A DNA stretch of 64,000 bases from Bacteroidetes bacterium HGW-Bacteroidetes-8 (GTDB lineage: Bacteria > Bacteroidota > Bacteroidia > Bacteroidales > UBA932): NCBI GenBank assembly GCA_002840895.1, contig PHCZ01000008.1, positions 1 to 64,000 on the forward strand, in the 5' to 3' direction. Positions 8,000-16,275 of the stretch are shown one piece after another. The notes under the pieces were generated by a model. That model had not been told where the DNA came from. It did not search any database and worked only from the letters and a program-made list of their open reading frames with translations. The stretch's first letter is position 1; the number at the start of each line of letters is the position of its first letter. The translations under genes and the position numbers were made by a program.

Positions 8000-9073
8000 C
8001 TATGCGTTTAATTTTTCAAACTCCTGCATACAATTTACAAGTGCCTGAATACTCTCGACAGGACAAGCATTATAGCAAGATGCTCTAAAGCCGCCTACAG
8101 AACGGTGCCCTTTTATTCCAACCATTCCCCTCTCTTTTGCAAATGCCATAAAAGCATCCTCTTTATCTTTATACTCGGGGGTCATAACAAAGCAGATGTT
8201 CATAAGAGAGCGATCTTCCTTAGCGGCAGTGCCTTCAAACATCTTATTGCGGTCAATCTCATTATAGAGAAGAGCTGCTTTTTCTTTGTTCATATTATAA
8301 ATTGCGTTAAGGCCACCTAATTTTTTTATCCATTTCAGAGTCTCAGTCATAACGTAAATTGAGAAAACAGGAGGGGTATTGAACATAGAATCCTCTGTGA
8401 TGTGAGTTCTGTAGTCCAGCATTGTAGGAAGAAAGCGGGAAACTTTGCCAAGGATATCCTCTTTAACAATAATGAAGGTTACTCCGGCAGGGCCAACGTT
8501 TTTTTGTGCACCACCATAGATTAGAGCGTATTTACTTACGTCAACAGGACGGCTCATTATATCTGAAGACATATCAGCTACTAAGTTCACAGGACTATCC
8601 ATATCGGTATGAATCTCTGTGCCGTAAATGGTGTTGTTGGTTGTGATATGAAAATAGTCAAGATCCGATGGAATAACATACCCTTTTGGAATGTAGTTAA
8701 AATTTTTGTCAGAAGACGAAGCAACAGCAAACGCATCGCCAAATCCTTTTGCCTCTTTTAACGCTTTTTTTGCCCAGACACCTGTCTCAAGATATCCTGC
8801 TCTCTTTTCGAGAAGATTCATTGCAACATAAAGAAATTGCATACTTGCACCACCTCCCAGGAAGAGAATTTTATAACCATCTGGGATATTAAGTATCTCT
8901 TTCCAAAGTGAACGACACTCTTCCATAGTTGCTTCCCACTCCTTTGAGCGGTGAGAAACCTCTATTACAGACATACCGGTACCCTTATAATCTTTGAGAG
9001 CCTCTATTGTATTTTCAACAGCCTCTCTTGGAAGGACACAAGGTCCTGCATTAAAGTTATGAGCGATTTTCAT
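8000..9073 (-). CDS. serC: Phosphoserine aminotransferase
   Basis: PLP-dependent class V aminotransferase of 357 residues that converts 3-phosphohydroxypyruvate and glutamate to phosphoserine, and also serves pyridoxal phosphate synthesis. It opens with the family's [14 protein letters not shown] and has [11 protein letters not shown] and [10 protein letters not shown] early. The PLP lysine is in [14 protein letters not shown], and the C terminus contains the phosphate-binding [15 protein letters not shown]. It is the first gene of the operon serC-serA-DUF1015, with a consensus Bacteroidota promoter 37-66 bases upstream. Confidence 0.96.
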   Translation of the reverse strand: MKIAHNFNAGPCVLPREAVENTIEALKDYKGTGMSVIEVSHRSKEWEATMEECRSLWKEILNIPDGYKILFLGGGASMQFLYVAMNLLEKRAGYLETGVWAKKALKEAKGFGDAFAVASSSDKNFNYIPKGYVIPSDLDYFHITTNNTIYGTEIHTDMDSPVNLVADMSSDIMSRPVDVSKYALIYGGAQKNVGPAGVTFIIVKEDILGKVSRFLPTMLDYRTHITEDSMFNTPPVFSIYVMTETLKWIKKLGGLNAIYNMNKEKAALLYNEIDRNKMFEGTAAKEDRSLMNICFVMTPEYKDKEDAFMAFAKERGMVGIKGHRSVGGFRASCYNACPVESIQALVNCMQEFEKLNA

Positions 9074-9109
9074 AATATTGATAATTTGTTAAAAACAGTT
9101 TATTAAAAT

Positions 9110-9139
9110 CAAAGGTAACTAAAAAATGTAAAATTCAAA
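9110..9139 (-). promoter_or_regulatory. Promoter of the serC-serA-DUF1015 operon
   Basis: On the minus strand TTTG (9139-9136) and TACCTTTG (9117-9110) are separated by 18 bases. This agrees with the Bacteroidota primary sigma-factor consensus, -33 TTTG and -7 TAnnTTTG. Transcription would start near 9103-9105, giving a leader of roughly 30 bases before serC. Confidence 0.78.
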
Positions 9140-9178
9140 TGAAATTGCTTTGAAAATGGCTCAATCATTAGATATCTA

Positions 9179-9643
9179 CTATGTATTGCTTATGATTTTT
9201 AAGTTATCCTTATCTGTAACCCTCTCGCAATAGTGACAAAGAAGTTTAAAATCCGGGCTATCAACTATGGTTGTAAAGAGCGTCTCTACCGGCTGATGGT
9301 TAGTTATACACATTGGGTTCATACATTTTACAATGCCTTTTATGTTAGTCGGTATTGAGAGGACTCTCTTTTCTACAACTTCAAAATCGTGAATGATATT
9401 GATTTTAGCCTCCGGTGCAATAAGTGCGATCCTGTTAATGTCGTCACTTTCAAAGTATCTATCGGAAATTTTAATTATTCCTTTCTTTCCCAGCAACTTG
9501 CTATCCAGGTTTGTTCCGAATGTGATTTGATTAGAACTTTTACTTAAGCCTAGAATATCAATAACCTTAAATAGTTGATCTGATGGGATGTGGTCCAATA
9601 CTGTACCATCTTTAATTGCGCTTACTTTTAATTGCTTCTCCAT
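9179..9643 (-). CDS. pyrI: Aspartate carbamoyltransferase regulatory chain
   Basis: Regulatory subunit of 154 residues that binds nucleotide effectors and docks on PyrB trimers to make the allosteric holoenzyme. The N-terminal domain begins KVSAIKDGTVLDHIP, the nucleotide-binding strand of the family. The C-terminal zinc domain has four cysteines in the pattern CMNPMC and LCHYC, which hold the zinc ion needed for contact with the catalytic chains. Length equals that of enterobacterial PyrI. It follows pyrB by 14 bases, in the usual catalytic-then-regulatory order. Confidence 0.95.
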   Translation of the reverse strand: MEKQLKVSAIKDGTVLDHIPSDQLFKVIDILGLSKSSNQITFGTNLDSKLLGKKGIIKISDRYFESDDINRIALIAPEAKINIIHDFEVVEKRVLSIPTNIKGIVKCMNPMCITNHQPVETLFTTIVDSPDFKLLCHYCERVTDKDNLKIISNT

Positions 9644-9657
9644 AAATCTTATTATTG

Positions 9658-10569
9658 TTATTGGTTCTCAGCTCCAAGCAGCAATGCTATTATTGCCATA
9701 CGAGTGTAGACCCCGTTCTCTGCCTGTTGAAAATAGTATGCGTGGTTACTGCTGTCTACATCCTGCGATATCTCATTTACACGTGGAAGAGGGTGTAGTA
9801 TTTTCATATTTGGTTTGCATTTAGATATCATAGAAAGATTTAAACTGTATATGTTTTTTACGCGTTCATACTCTATTGGATCTGTGAATCTCTCTCTCTG
9901 AACACGCGTCATATAGATAATGTCTGCATCATTAATTCCATCGTTGAGATTATTTGTCTCTTTATATGGGATGTTAAGTTTTTTTAGATACTCCTTGTAC
10001 TCTTGTGGCATCTTTAACTCTTGAGGCGATGTAAAGAGAAATGATGGGTTAAAATGAGACATTGCCTGCAGAAGGGAGTGAACAGTTCTCCCGTATTTAA
10101 GATCTCCAACCATATTTATCTTGAGGTTATCAAGCTTCCCCTGAGTTTTAAGGATTGAGTAGAGGTCCAGCATAGTTTGTGTTGGGTGTTGATTTGTGCC
10201 GTCTCCTGCATTTATAACCGGTACAGAAGAGACTTCAGATGCATACCTTGCGCTTCCATCAAGCGGATGTCTGATGACAATAAGGTCGGCATAGTTGGAG
10301 ACCATTTTTATTGTGTCCTTTAGTGTCTCTCCTTTTGTCACACTGGTGTTCCCTATATCCGAAAACCCGATTACCCTTGCTCCAAGCCTGTTTGCTGCTG
10401 TTTCAAAGCTTAGTCTTGTTCTGGTGGAGGGCTCGAAAAAGATACTGGCAATAACCTTATCTGCAAAGATTGGTTGAGAGGGATTTTGTTCAAAAGCTGC
10501 AGCCGCCTTTAGTGTTTTAAGAATCTCATCACGAGAAAAATCGTGAATTGATATCAGATGTTTAGGCAT
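9658..10569 (-). CDS. pyrB: Aspartate carbamoyltransferase catalytic chain
   Basis: Joins carbamoyl phosphate and aspartate in the second step of de novo pyrimidine synthesis. The 303-residue chain has the carbamoyl-phosphate loop [12 protein letters not shown] near residue 48, the loop containing [33 protein letters not shown] and the late HPLPRVNEI. All key residues seem present. It is encoded with pyrI immediately downstream and YigZ 27 bases upstream, so all three may share a transcript. No leader peptide or PyrR-type attenuator was seen before it. Confidence 0.96.
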   Translation of the reverse strand: MPKHLISIHDFSRDEILKTLKAAAAFEQNPSQPIFADKVIASIFFEPSTRTRLSFETAANRLGARVIGFSDIGNTSVTKGETLKDTIKMVSNYADLIVIRHPLDGSARYASEVSSVPVINAGDGTNQHPTQTMLDLYSILKTQGKLDNLKINMVGDLKYGRTVHSLLQAMSHFNPSFLFTSPQELKMPQEYKEYLKKLNIPYKETNNLNDGINDADIIYMTRVQRERFTDPIEYERVKNIYSLNLSMISKCKPNMKILHPLPRVNEISQDVDSSNHAYYFQQAENGVYTRMAIIALLLGAENQ

Positions 10570-10596
10570 AGACGAAGTATTTAATGTATATAATTA

Positions 10597-11214
10597 TTAT
10601 TTGTTATTCTCTATAAACAAGCCATCAACCCCTCTTAAAGAGTCCAGAAAGAGAGTGTACTCACTAATCCGTATATTTATAATCATCAGACAGTCAGAAT
10701 CAAGTACCTGCTTCTTGATGTCTGCGTTAAAACTCTTTATAAGCTTCATAACAGTCTCGATACTAGTGTAACTGAATCGGAAAATTAAGTTTTTAACAGC
10801 AATTTTTTCTACAACTTCACTATTATTAATAGCATCTGCTGCTGCACCTCTGTAGGCACGTATAAGACCGGGCACTCCTAGTTTTGTTCCTCCAAAATAT
10901 CTTACAACTACTACAAGAGTATCACTAAGGTCGTTAGAAAGGAGCTGTCCTAGAATTGGTTTTCCGGCAGTAGAAGATGGCTCTCCATCGTCGTTTGCTC
11001 TCCACAAATCCCCGCCCAAACCTAACCTGTATGCATAACAATGGTGCCTGGCGTCGAAGTAATCTTTCTTTATATTTGATAGAATAGTTTTAATCTCCTC
11101 TTGTGAGGATACAGGATATGCAAATGACAGAAACTTGCTTCCCAACTCCTTATATATACCTGTTGAGCTTTTAGCTAATGTTCTATATGAGTCTGAAGCT
11201 TTTATTTCACCCAT
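10597..11214 (-). CDS. YigZ/IMPACT-family protein
   Basis: A 205-residue protein of the UPF0029/YigZ family, related to eukaryotic IMPACT, with an N-terminal RNase-PH-like S5 fold and a C-terminal ferredoxin-like domain. The signature region HHCYAYRLG followed by ANDDGEPSSTAGKPIL and VVVVRYFGGTKLGVPGL is intact. A biochemical role is not settled; a translation-related role is suggested by IMPACT. The open frame extends to a TTG at 11226, but ATG at 11214 (MGEIKASDSYRT) fits family starts better. A near-consensus -7 (AACCTTTG, 11231-11224) lies just upstream. It is divergent from the acyl-CoA reductase. Confidence 0.86.
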   Translation of the reverse strand: MGEIKASDSYRTLAKSSTGIYKELGSKFLSFAYPVSSQEEIKTILSNIKKDYFDARHHCYAYRLGLGGDLWRANDDGEPSSTAGKPILGQLLSNDLSDTLVVVVRYFGGTKLGVPGLIRAYRGAAADAINNSEVVEKIAVKNLIFRFSYTSIETVMKLIKSFNADIKKQVLDSDCLMIINIRISEYTLFLDSLRGVDGLFIENNK

Positions 11215-11230
11215 TACGGTTCTCAAAGGT

Positions 11231-11263
11231 TTTGGTAAAATTACACCCTTTTTGCTAATTTTG
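11231..11263 (+). promoter_or_regulatory. Promoter of the acyl-CoA reductase gene, near-leaderless
   Basis: TTTG (11231-11234) and TAATTTTG (11256-11263) are 21 bases apart and fit the Bacteroidota consensus. The -7 element ends only four bases before the ATG at 11268, so the transcript probably starts at or next to the start codon. Confidence 0.6.
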
Positions 11264-11267
11264 CAAA

Positions 11268-12302
11268 ATGTACAGACAAGTTTTTATTAAAGACTTCTCG
11301 CAATTGGGTAGGAATCTCAAATCTTTTCTTAATGAGGAGATAGCATATCTGCCCCTCTCATCTGCAATAGATGATGCATTTAAAAAAAATCCATTTTTTA
11401 CAATGCAGATGCAACTTACGTCACTAGATGCGATAGCAACAAATTTTCTTTCAAAAGATGCTCTCGCAGTGTGGACAGAACCTTATGCCGGTTTAATAGA
11501 GGAGAGAGATTTTTGTGTTTCAATTGTGATGGCTGGAAACCTTCCCTTAGTTGGATTTCACGACCTGCTTACAGTACTTGCATCCGGGAGGAGAGCTTTG
11601 GTTAAGATGTCCTGTAAGGATAGCTCTCTTTTACCTGCAATAATGGAGTCTCTATGCTCGATAAATCACTACTGGGCAGATCGCATTACCTTTACAGAGT
11701 CATTGCCGGAAAATGTAGAGATGATAATTGCTACAGGGGGAGAGAAGGCATCCCAATATTTTAAAAACATCTACAGTAAAGTGCCGGGTATAATCAGAGG
11801 ATCAAAATTTTCAATTGCAGTAATTACAGGTAGAGAGAGTGAAGAAGATTTGAAGAGACTAGGTAAAGATATATTCCTATATTTTGGTCTGGGATGTAGA
11901 AGTGTCAGCTCCCTTCTCCTTCCTGTAGATTATGAGTTGAGTAAACTCACCTCTGCACTTTCCCAATTTGAAAATTATGTAAAATGCGATTTTTACAGAG
12001 CAGCTTATCGATATCAAAAGGCGATCTCAACCGTCTCCGGAGAGTGGTTTGAGGATGGAGGATTCTTTATTTATAAAAGAGATACAACGACACCTCCACC
12101 TTTAGGTGTTGTTGGGATTTATTTATACTCAGATATAAAAGCTATTGAAAAATATTTTTTAATACATAATGAATCAATACAATGCGTAGTCAATTATAAT
12201 TATAATAACAGCTATATAGAGCCTGGGAAGAGTCAATATCCAGTGTTGGAAGAGTATGCCGATGGGATAAATAGTTTAGAATTTATACTTAAAAATAGTT
12301 AA
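11268..12302 (+). CDS. LuxC-like acyl-CoA reductase family protein
   Basis: A 344-residue protein resembling the LuxC acyl-CoA reductase family common in Bacteroidota. Relatives reduce acyl-CoA or acyl-enzyme intermediates to aldehydes with NADPH. The N-terminal half has AGNLPLVGFHDLLTVLASGR, a LuxC-type Rossmann entry, followed by KMSCKDSSLLP. The second half has FLYFGLGCRSVSSLLLP, where the Cys of GLGCRSVS is in the position of the acyl-accepting nucleophile. In many Bacteroidota this gene lies beside a ferredoxin gene and serC; here serC is near but the ferredoxin is missing. The physiological substrate is not known. Confidence 0.78.
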   Translation: MYRQVFIKDFSQLGRNLKSFLNEEIAYLPLSSAIDDAFKKNPFFTMQMQLTSLDAIATNFLSKDALAVWTEPYAGLIEERDFCVSIVMAGNLPLVGFHDLLTVLASGRRALVKMSCKDSSLLPAIMESLCSINHYWADRITFTESLPENVEMIIATGGEKASQYFKNIYSKVPGIIRGSKFSIAVITGRESEEDLKRLGKDIFLYFGLGCRSVSSLLLPVDYELSKLTSALSQFENYVKCDFYRAAYRYQKAISTVSGEWFEDGGFFIYKRDTTTPPPLGVVGIYLYSDIKAIEKYFLIHNESIQCVVNYNYNNSYIEPGKSQYPVLEEYADGINSLEFILKNS

Positions 12303-12325
12303 CTTCGCATAAAGAAACGTGGAGA

Positions 12326-12811
12326 ATGGTATACAGATATAAAGCGTCAATTCCGGGAAATAAGATATTTATGAGAGAATATGAAGTGAAGGGATCCTCC
12401 TCGCTATACTCTTTTCACCTCTATCTTCAGAATGATTTGGGCTTTGCTCCGGATCAGATTGTGCTTTTTCGGGCTTTAGACTCAAAAGGAAAGGTTAAGA
12501 GAGAGTATGGTCTTTTTAATTTAGGTGATGGGTCAATGGACTCTGTGACGCTTGATAAAGTATGCAAAGATGGTTTCCCGGTTCTTGAATATGTATATGA
12601 TATGTTTAAGGAGCGCTCCCTCTATCTGGAGCTCCTCTCTACCGAAGAGGAGCTTGCAAGAAGAGCCTACCCAAGGCTGGTTGCAGAGAGAGGAAAGAAT
12701 CCGGATCAGTTTTCCGATAACTATGACGATTTTGAACATCTTATCGAGGCACCCGAGACAGATTTAATTGTTGGAGATGACGAGATTCTCATTGATGGTG
12801 AGCAGATATAA
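12326..12811 (+). CDS. pRiA4b ORF-3-like protein
   Basis: A 161-residue acidic protein resembling the plasmid pRiA4b ORF-3 family (also called IS1096 passenger TnpR-like). The N terminus MVYRYKASIPGNKIFMREYE and the following SLYSFHLYLQNDLGFAPDQ agree with the family's beta-grasp-like domain, here with the common Asp/Glu-rich tail. The family name comes from mobile elements, but there is no transposase, inverted repeat or other mobile sign here. It sits 23 bases after the acyl-CoA reductase and 10 bases before miaA, a placement that suggests a housekeeping role. The function is unknown. Confidence 0.7.
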   Translation: MVYRYKASIPGNKIFMREYEVKGSSSLYSFHLYLQNDLGFAPDQIVLFRALDSKGKVKREYGLFNLGDGSMDSVTLDKVCKDGFPVLEYVYDMFKERSLYLELLSTEEELARRAYPRLVAERGKNPDQFSDNYDDFEHLIEAPETDLIVGDDEILIDGEQI

Positions 12812-12821
12812 GTGATACTCG

Positions 12822-13658
12822 ATGGGCCGGAAAAAACTATTCTTGATTGTTGGGCCAACAGCCAGCGGTAAGACAGATTACAGCATTTCATTGGCAAAGG
12901 AGATTGGTTCTCCTATTATCTCCTGTGACTCAAGACAAATATACAGAGAGCTAAAAATTGGAACTGCACCCCCAACCCATAGCCAGCTTAGAGAGGTAAA
13001 ACACTACTTTATTCACTCTCATTCAATTTTTGATTACTTCACCGCAGGTCGGTATGAGTTGGAGGCAATCTCCCTTATGAGTGAACTCTTCAAGGAGAGA
13101 AGCTCTCTCGTTATGGTAGGAGGTTCCGGCCTCTATGCAGATGCTGTATGTTATGGGTTGGACGACTTTCCCACTCCAGACATTGATATCAGGGAGGGTT
13201 TAACATCCAGAGTAAAGAACGAGGGGGTTGAGGCTCTTGCCCAAGAGCTGAAAAAATTGGATTATGAGAGCTATTGTTCTATAGATATGTCAAATCCACA
13301 AAGAGTTATACGTGCATTGGAGGTAGTCCTTACAACCGGAAAGAAATTCTCCTCATTCAAAAATTTTTGCAGAAAGGAGAGAGATTTTGAGGTTGAAAGA
13401 GTTGTTATAGAGAGGGAGAGGAGTGAACTTTATGACAGGATAAATAAAAGAACAGATATAATGATCTCTATGGGACTGGTAGCTGAAGCCAGAGAGCTAT
13501 TCCCGAATAGAGCTCTAACAGCTCTGAAGACAGTAGGCTATAGGGAACTCTTTGACCATTTCGAAGGTAAAACCTCTATGGAAGAGGCAATTGAACTGAT
13601 TAAAAGAAATACCAGAAGGTACGCAAAGAGACAAATTACCTGGTTTAAAAAAGGGTGA
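12822..13658 (+). CDS. miaA: tRNA dimethylallyltransferase
   Basis: Transfers a dimethylallyl group to N6 of adenosine 37 in tRNAs that read codons starting with U. The P loop GPTASGKT is at residues 12-19, followed by the conserved ISCDSRQIYRELKIGTAPP substrate loop, GGSGLYADA and the late RRYAKRQITWF that is typical of the family. At 278 residues it is shorter than E. coli MiaA (316), with a reduced insertion domain. It closes the three-gene plus-strand run. Its TGA stop (13656-13658) lies inside the 5' arm of the terminator hairpin. Confidence 0.95.
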   Translation: MGRKKLFLIVGPTASGKTDYSISLAKEIGSPIISCDSRQIYRELKIGTAPPTHSQLREVKHYFIHSHSIFDYFTAGRYELEAISLMSELFKERSSLVMVGGSGLYADAVCYGLDDFPTPDIDIREGLTSRVKNEGVEALAQELKKLDYESYCSIDMSNPQRVIRALEVVLTTGKKFSSFKNFCRKERDFEVERVVIERERSELYDRINKRTDIMISMGLVAEARELFPNRALTALKTVGYRELFDHFEGKTSMEEAIELIKRNTRRYAKRQITWFKKG

Positions 13659-13682
13659 CTAAAAATTATTTAGTCACCCTTT
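13650..13682. terminator. Bidirectional intrinsic terminator between miaA and the DUF3127 gene
   Basis: A perfect 12-bp stem (13650-13661 with 13671-13682) encloses a 9-base AT-rich loop. T-rich tracts follow on both strands, so it can end both the miaA transcript (+) and the converging DUF3127 transcript (-). Confidence 0.88.
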
Positions 13683-13702
13683 TATATATAATTTAGTCAA
13701 AT

Positions 13703-14095
13703 TTAGAATGGCAGATCGTCTTCTCCAAGATCTGACGGTAAATCACTCTGAAGGGAAGAGGAGCCGTTTGATGAGCCGGGAGCCGAAGCTGACGGAGCAT
13801 AATCTGACCCCGCCTCTCTAACCGATCTCTCAATTCTCCAGGCCCTGATATCAGTATACCATCTTTGATTATACTCTCTTGATTCCAAATTAAAGGAGAT
13901 TTTGAGTAACTCACCCTCACTGTAAGAGGCGAGTTCTAAAACTTTATCGGAGCCCCATACGTTCATACAAACCTTTTTTGGATAGGTTTCTTGGGTCTCG
14001 ATAATAAACTCCTGCTTCTGCCACTCTCCTCTGGTGCTACTCCCGGCCTGAACAGGAAGTTTCTTTACAAGAGAACCTGTGATTTCCAATGCCAT
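13703..14095 (-). CDS. DUF3127 protein with SSB-like C-terminal tip
   Basis: A 130-residue protein of the DUF3127 family, found mainly in Bacteroidota. Residues 1-88 form a compact beta-rich region (MALEITGSLVKKLPVQ at the start, WYTDIRAWRIER at the end) that could be an OB-like fold. A Ser/Pro/Gly/Ala-rich flexible linker follows (about 95-120). The last residues are GEDDLPF, which is the acidic, Pro-Phe-ending tip by which single-stranded DNA-binding protein recruits RecQ, PriA, RecO and others. The layout copies SSB, but the DNA-binding core is not recognisably SSB. Its gene follows the FKBP gene by 12 bases. Confidence 0.82.
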   Translation of the reverse strand: MALEITGSLVKKLPVQAGSSTRGEWQKQEFIIETQETYPKKVCMNVWGSDKVLELASYSEGELLKISFNLESREYNQRWYTDIRAWRIERSVREAGSDYAPSASAPGSSNGSSSLQSDLPSDLGEDDLPF

Positions 14096-14107
14096 GGCTT
14101 TTGATTA

Positions 14108-14821
14108 TTATTTCGTTACTACAGCTGCTGCTTTTTTGATCTTAATAAGCTCAACTTCAAATATCAGAGTTGAACCAGGTTCTATAGTACCCATTTTTTG
14201 TGAACCATAAGCAAGTTCCGCAGGTATATAGAGTTCAATTTTTCCACCTTCGCTAACTTTCTGAACACCCTCTATCCAGCCAGGGATAAATTGATTAAGA
14301 GCAAGTGTCGCAGTTTCGCCTCTTTTGTATGAAGAGTCAAATTCTGTACCATCTATAAGCATACCTTTGTAGTTAACCTCAATAGTATCTTCGGGAGCAG
14401 GTGTATTACCATTTCCTTCTGTGATAACTTTATACTGAAGTCCACTCTCAAGGGCAATCACACCCTCTTTGCCTTTGTTCTCCTCAAGGTATTTCTTACC
14501 CTTCTCAGTATTAATTATACTAGCAGACTCCTGTTTTTTTGTAAGATATTTTGTTATTATCTCATTTGCAAATGCCATATCCATCTTAAGTGAATCACCT
14601 TTAAGGACATCGTCAATTGCGTTATGGAGCTCTTTCATATTTAGGTCACCGAATTCTGCCTGTTTAACCATTGAACCAAGAGATGCTCCAACAGCGTAGC
14701 TTGTTGAATCTACAAGACCTGCAGTTATGCCTGGTATTGGTGTTCCTTTTTTCTCACCACAAGAGGTAATAAATAATAGAGCAATAGCTACTAATGAAAT
14801 TAATTTGATTGTTGTTTTCAT
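14108..14821 (-). CDS. FKBP-type peptidyl-prolyl isomerase, lipoprotein
   Basis: A 237-residue periplasmic or membrane-bound cis-trans prolyl isomerase of the FkpA/FklB kind. A lipoprotein signal ends at ITSC (Cys21). The N-terminal region (about 35-110) with SYAVGASLGSMVKQA is the helical dimerisation domain. The FKBP domain follows, with SGLQYKVITEGNG, VNYKGMLIDGTEFDSSYKRGE, FIPGWIEGVQ and YIPAELAYG, which together keep the usual active-site aromatic residues. It probably helps folding of envelope proteins. The gene is the first of a pair with the DUF3127 gene, 46 bases after nhaA. Confidence 0.92.
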   Translation of the reverse strand: MKTTIKLISLVAIALLFITSCGEKKGTPIPGITAGLVDSTSYAVGASLGSMVKQAEFGDLNMKELHNAIDDVLKGDSLKMDMAFANEIITKYLTKKQESASIINTEKGKKYLEENKGKEGVIALESGLQYKVITEGNGNTPAPEDTIEVNYKGMLIDGTEFDSSYKRGETATLALNQFIPGWIEGVQKVSEGGKIELYIPAELAYGSQKMGTIEPGSTLIFEVELIKIKKAAAVVTK

Positions 14822-14867
14822 CTGATTTTTTAAATTTTAATTTATTAATTATTTGTTTATTTAGTGT

Positions 14868-16250
14868 TTAAATTGTTTTTAAGTCTCTTATTTTTTTGTA
14901 TCTTATTTTTGGCTCTACTTTTTCTAACGTTAGTTTTAATGCTATTAGACCAATTACTGCAGCAAAGAATGATGTTAATAGTACTGCAGCCTTTCCCTCA
15001 TTTATCAGTGTTTCGTTAGAAAACGCTAAGCTATCAATAAAAATTGACATAGTAAAACCTATACCGGCAATAATTCCAACCGAGAATATTTGAGACCACT
15101 TGATATCCAAAGGCATCTCGGCAATTTTAAGTTTACAAGAGAGGTATGAGAGCAAAAAGATTCCTATGGGTTTACCAAAAAGGAGTCCGAAAAATATTCC
15201 GGAGGAGATTGCTGTAAAGGATTTCTCATCTAGGATTCCGCTAAATGTAACACCTGCATTGGCAAGTGCAAAAATGGGCATAATGGAGTAGGTTACCCAA
15301 GGATTTATCCTGTGTTCAAACCTGTTTATAAGAGGGTTGACTTTACGAATTTTTGAGTGAAGGTCGTGTATAATCTGAATTTGTTCCGGATTTGCCAGAA
15401 TATTAACCTCTCCGTTGCTTGCCTTTTTAAATTTGTCCAGATAATATTTGCTTCTCACATAAAATCTCACTTCGTTTATAGGACTTTTCGATGGAATGCA
15501 CATTGCAAGAATGACCCCTGCAATTGTTGCGTGAATTCCCGACTGAAGCACAAAGTACCATAAAAAAATTCCCGGTATCAGATATAGAGCTGCGCGGTGT
15601 ATATTAAGGCGATTAAAAAGCAACAGAAGAGAGACTATCACTCCTGCATATAGCAAATATTCTGTGTGTATCTCGTGACTTGGGTAGAAAACAGCCAGTA
15701 CTATAATAGCGCCCAGGTCATCTACAATGGCCAGGGCGGTGAGGAAAATCTTTAGTGATACCGGTACTGCACTCCCTAAAAGAGCGATAACTCCCAGAGA
15801 AAAGGCAATATCTGTTGCCATAGGTATACCCCAACCGTTTTGACTTTCTGTTCCTGCATTAAAGATTGTATATATGATTGCCGGAACGATCATTCCACCC
15901 AAAGCTGCAAAAATAGGGAGTGAGGCTTTTTTAAAACTGGATAGCTTACCCACCATCATCTCTCGTTTAATCTCAAGCCCCACCACAAAAAAGAAAACAA
16001 CCATAAGAGCGTCATTTACCCAGTGATGAAGAGACATCTCAAGTTTGAATTTTCCGATAGCAATATCTGCATTTATATTCCAGATGTCGTGAAACCCTTT
16101 TAATGAATCTAGGTTTGCAGCCAGAAGAGCAAAGGCAGAACAGAGAAGAAGGAAAACTCCCCCTGCCATATTATTATTAACGAAAATGCCGAAAATGTTT
16201 AAAATCTCCCTCTGCCGTACTGCTTTTTTACGGGAAAACGTGTTTGACAT
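14868..16250 (-). CDS. nhaA: Na+/H+ antiporter NhaA
   Basis: Inner-membrane antiporter exchanging sodium or lithium for protons; 460 residues with about twelve membrane segments. The ion-binding pair of aspartates is in ALAIVDDLGAIIVLA, and GWGIPMATDIAFSLG and FFVVGLEIKREMM are typical NhaA sequences. The reading frame remains open upstream to 16424, but that part overlaps the preceding agmatinase gene by almost 150 bases and is not NhaA-like; the ATG at 16250 (MSNTFSRKKAVRQRE) is the natural start, 25 bases after the upstream stop. It is in one transcript with kdsD and the ureohydrolase. Confidence 0.94.
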   Translation of the reverse strand: MSNTFSRKKAVRQREILNIFGIFVNNNMAGGVFLLLCSAFALLAANLDSLKGFHDIWNINADIAIGKFKLEMSLHHWVNDALMVVFFFVVGLEIKREMMVGKLSSFKKASLPIFAALGGMIVPAIIYTIFNAGTESQNGWGIPMATDIAFSLGVIALLGSAVPVSLKIFLTALAIVDDLGAIIVLAVFYPSHEIHTEYLLYAGVIVSLLLLFNRLNIHRAALYLIPGIFLWYFVLQSGIHATIAGVILAMCIPSKSPINEVRFYVRSKYYLDKFKKASNGEVNILANPEQIQIIHDLHSKIRKVNPLINRFEHRINPWVTYSIMPIFALANAGVTFSGILDEKSFTAISSGIFFGLLFGKPIGIFLLSYLSCKLKIAEMPLDIKWSQIFSVGIIAGIGFTMSIFIDSLAFSNETLINEGKAAVLLTSFFAAVIGLIALKLTLEKVEPKIRYKKIRDLKTI

Positions 16251-16275
16251 TTTGAAAAATGGGTTAATGAACTGG

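Noticed and set aside
9118-9178. Terminator between pyrI and the serC promoter
   Set aside because: Only weak 4-5 bp pairing (CAAA/TTTG) is seen; no stable stem with a T run.
9658-11226. Attenuator or PyrR-type leader before pyrB
   Set aside because: The gap between YigZ and pyrB is only 27 bases and no hairpin or leader frame fits.
12326-12811. Insertion sequence suggested by the IS1096/pRiA4b family name
   Set aside because: No transposase, terminal inverted repeat or target duplication is seen; the gene is tightly packed between housekeeping genes.
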